24,440 bases of DNA from a virus. The stretch is from IMG/VR virus record IMGVR_UViG_3300027971_000215, positions 1-24,440 of that record; one strand, given 5' to 3'. The translations under genes were made by a program, and so were the position numbers. A model generated the notes under the pieces. It was given only the letters and a program-made list of their open reading frames with translations, was not told the origin of the DNA and made no database searches. Of the stretch, positions 22,163-24,440 are shown piece by piece (positions within the stretch are counted from its first letter, which is position 1; every line of letters starts with the position of its first letter).

Positions 22163-23902
22163 TCATGGTTTAGAGTCCTGTGCTATGGCGGCCTCTGCGG
22201 TGATCACTTTGCCGTAAACAGCCAGACCGACTAGGTAGGTCTCGCAATCGTATAAATGATCCTGCCTGCCCTTTACGCGGATCCATTCGTATACGTCTTT
22301 GCCGGTCTTTCGGTTGATGCGATGAGCCTTGCGATGGCTGGCCATGTGCTCGCGGTATTCTGGGCTAACGTCGTGAGCAACTTCCCACAGCGGCCCCTGC
22401 CCTCGCCTTAACCACGCAAGCAGATCCTGACACGACGGCGACGAAAGGAGGAGCAGGCGGCACCCAGCGTCTGTCGGTTGATCGGAGCTATGCACGCTTT
22501 TGAATCGGCCGCCGGCGCCTTCAACGTAGAAAAACTGCCGCTCCTCCCCTTTAATTGCTAACCACCCATAGCGAGCCGCGCATCGGTAAGTGTCTTGCGT
22601 TTCATATCCTGAATCAATGCAGGTGTGAATCGGTTTCACGCCCAGCTCGGACAATGCTTGTGCAACATCCTCAATCGTTCGTCGCCTTCCTTCTTCAATT
22701 AGTCGGCTCGATCCATCCCTAGAAAACGCCCTAACGACAAACCAAAACTCGTCGATCTGTCGATCAATCGCCGCTAATTTGATGTGGTCGGTTTCCCAAG
22801 TTTGTTTTTTAGCAAAAGCACCGGGTGGAATTGTCGTGAGTTCGTTATCGTCAAACTGATCCTCCCAAGGCATCGCGCTCCAACCGTTCACCCACCCCTG
22901 CAATCCGTGGAGATAATGTTTTTCAGTAAGAAACTTTTTAGCGCAGTCGGCGATGGTGATGGTGGGCGAGTACCAGCTGGGCAGGCGGAAAGATCGCCGG
23001 CCTGCCTCGGCTGAGGTGTTGGCCGCTACCCACTTGCCTTGCTCGATCGATTTGCGACGGTTGCCCTCGCTCCACTTAGCGTCGCACTTCGAGCAGTGAT
23101 AGGCGGCGGTTTCCGTGACTCGCTTCATGTCCCACTTACCGTCCTCAGATCTTGCAGTTTCGTCCCACTTGATCTGGCCAAACTCCATCGGGGCAGACTC
23201 TGCGCACGCATGGCAAGGGACGTGGAAAGTCTCTTGGGTGCCTGCTTGAAAGTTGATCCAGATGTCGCCGGTGTTGAGCGTCGGGGTGGAGGTTAGGACG
23301 TGCTTGCGTTGCGGGAACGCTTTAGTCCGCTCTAAGGCTAGCGAGTAGGCGGCCGCATCTTTTTCGGATGGTGCAGCAAAAGAGTCCAGCTCGTCCAAAA
23401 CGGCTAAGCAAATCGGGCGTGAACTAAGATTGGCCGGACTGTTACTGCCAACCAGAGAAAGCGTCATCGTGGCAAATTGCATTTCTAAGATTTTAAAATC
23501 GTCCATGTCCCGCGGAAAAAGTCGCTTTACTGGCTTGCACTTCTCAAAGATCGGGGTCAGTCGCGTCTCGCTGTATGATCTAGCCAGATCCGCGTTAGGC
23601 ATAACCAGCAGAGCCGGCGCTGGATCGTTGGCGATCCGATAAGCCAGCCAGATAGCCAGCGTTAGCGTCTTGCCCGTTTGCGATCCCCAGCAAAGCGTCA
23701 CAGTGTGCACGCCAGGATCGGCCAGTGCTTCTAGTACGCCCCTAACGTAAGGCGTCCATGTCGTGCTGTAGAGTCCGGGCCTTGCGGTCAGTCGGCTATC
23801 GAGCTGGATGTTTTTCTCCGCCCACTCAATCACCCCAGGCGGTCGTTCGTAGTGCCATCGGATTCTAGCGCGTTTGCGCAGATCCTCTTGAGCCTTGGTC
23901 AC
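22163..23902 (-). CDS. Terminase large subunit, GpA family
   Basis: This 579-residue protein is the ATP-driven DNA packaging motor and nuclease. The N-terminal ATPase shows a Walker A GSQTGKT (73-79) and Walker B AVLDELD (167-173). Two CxxC pairs (CHACAES and YHCSKCDAKW) form the zinc ribbon usual in GpA proteins. The C-terminal nuclease shows CIDSGYE with Asp430 and HLYDCE with Asp552 and Glu554 as metal ligands. The start is GTG in a GTGA overlap with the small subunit. GpA-type enzymes usually go with cohesive-end or related packaging. Confidence 0.9.
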   Translation of the reverse strand: MTKAQEDLRKRARIRWHYERPPGVIEWAEKNIQLDSRLTARPGLYSTTWTPYVRGVLEALADPGVHTVTLCWGSQTGKTLTLAIWLAYRIANDPAPALLVMPNADLARSYSETRLTPIFEKCKPVKRLFPRDMDDFKILEMQFATMTLSLVGSNSPANLSSRPICLAVLDELDSFAAPSEKDAAAYSLALERTKAFPQRKHVLTSTPTLNTGDIWINFQAGTQETFHVPCHACAESAPMEFGQIKWDETARSEDGKWDMKRVTETAAYHCSKCDAKWSEGNRRKSIEQGKWVAANTSAEAGRRSFRLPSWYSPTITIADCAKKFLTEKHYLHGLQGWVNGWSAMPWEDQFDDNELTTIPPGAFAKKQTWETDHIKLAAIDRQIDEFWFVVRAFSRDGSSRLIEEGRRRTIEDVAQALSELGVKPIHTCIDSGYETQDTYRCAARYGWLAIKGEERQFFYVEGAGGRFKSVHSSDQPTDAGCRLLLLSSPSCQDLLAWLRRGQGPLWEVAHDVSPEYREHMASHRKAHRINRKTGKDVYEWIRVKGRQDHLYDCETYLVGLAVYGKVITAEAAIAQDSKP

Positions 23903-24387
23903 ATTGCCGCCTCAACCTGTCGCATGATCTGGCCCACTTCATTTTCCACCTCTGTCTCAACATCGGCGGCCGGACGGTTAGCGCAGATCGGTGCCAACCT
24001 TTTGGCCATACCTTTAAGCAGCGGGATCAGGGCGTTATCCCTTTGGGCTAGCACCTTGTCTGCTTCATCCACCGGAATCATTTTACCTTCGGCCTCGTCT
24101 ATATCTGGGCGGTCTGACTTCATGCGCCTTAACGCCTCAACCACTCGGGTGTAGTCACCGATCAAAGCCGAGCGCTCTGGGCCGGTGGCGTCCTTGGCGC
24201 CTTCGCCCAGGGTGGCGGCTAAGGATTCAAGCCGCAGGATCTCGCAATCTAATCCAGATCCGGCCACCTCTTTCAATGGGCGGCCGGTGGCTTGTGCAGC
24301 CTTCTTTAATTGATTCTGGGCTTGGCGCCTCTGCACACCCGTGGCCGCCATCTGCGCTCGGACCACGGTGTTGATTGGCCTGCCCAT
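23899..24387 (-). CDS. Terminase small subunit candidate
   Basis: The 162-residue protein is helical. It starts MGRPINTVVRAQMAATGVQRR, which looks like the DNA-binding helix-turn-helix end of a small terminase, followed by GRPLKEVAGSGLDCEILRLE and a long charged coiled coil. Its C-terminus (ENEVGQIMRQVEAAM) could contact the large subunit. The position immediately upstream of the GpA gene, overlapping by four bases, supports the call. The small subunit recognises the packaging site and regulates the motor. Nothing recognisable lies in the last 53 bases of the window. Confidence 0.7.
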   Translation of the reverse strand: MGRPINTVVRAQMAATGVQRRQAQNQLKKAAQATGRPLKEVAGSGLDCEILRLESLAATLGEGAKDATGPERSALIGDYTRVVEALRRMKSDRPDIDEAEGKMIPVDEADKVLAQRDNALIPLLKGMAKRLAPICANRPAADVETEVENEVGQIMRQVEAAM

Positions 24388-24440
24388 TACCCACTACCTT
24401 GTTGAGCTACACTCAAAAAATCGACGGGAGTCGTCAACAC

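Noticed and set aside
22017-22166. Short frame starting at the ATG that overlaps the terminase stop
   Set aside because: It closes after about 50 codons with a product of no character, while the GTG frame at 22140 continues as a coherent protein.

Overview
The window is a block of late genes from a tailed double-stranded DNA phage or prophage with a long, probably non-contractile (siphovirus-like) tail. Apart from one small gene, every coding region lies on the minus strand, so the operon reads from the terminase genes at the right end to the lysis genes at the left end. Gene order follows the lambda plan: terminase small and large subunits, a gpW-position protein, lambda-type portal, capsid protease, major capsid protein, head-tail completion proteins, tail tube candidates, tail assembly chaperone position, tape measure, tail tip and fibre proteins, then lysis genes. 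No integrase, repressor or replication gene is present, so a temperate or lytic lifestyle cannot be decided here. The host cannot be named from this stretch. Base composition is near balanced, many starts have GGAGG/AAGGA-like ribosome sites, and GATC is locally frequent. I see no recognisable relative of an enterobacterial phage beyond the lambda-like order.

Right part (24387 to 17744): packaging and capsid genes. One extra membrane-protein gene (19601-20116) sits between portal and protease. A perfect 10-bp hairpin follows the major capsid gene.

Centre (17677 to 14084): a cargo module interrupts the structural genes. It holds a two-domain glycosyltransferase, a second glycosyltransferase and an FkbM-type methyltransferase, all coupled by overlapping reading frames. 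They are followed by the only plus-strand gene of the window, a secreted MORN-like protein. This looks like a glycan-modifying island placed between capsid and connector genes.

Left-centre (14027 to 3016): head-tail completion, tail and host-contact proteins. The tail assembly chaperone position carries an in-phase A7 slippery run exactly at the stop codon. The tail tip region contains large beta-rich repetitive proteins and two LamG-like fibre genes. An 18-bp exact direct repeat brackets the last fibre gene and looks like the scar of a cassette insertion.

Left end (3016 to 2): tightly packed small genes. They include two lipoproteins, three small membrane proteins (holin and spanin candidates), a small wing-like protein, an M15 peptidase endolysin, a MazG-like protein, a metallophosphoesterase and a winged-helix protein. 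Four of these genes (2093-2260, 2267-2434, 2708-2866, 2888-3016) encode only 42 to 55 residues. Most junctions are ATGA, GTGA, TAATG or TAGTG overlaps, so translation is probably coupled along the operon.
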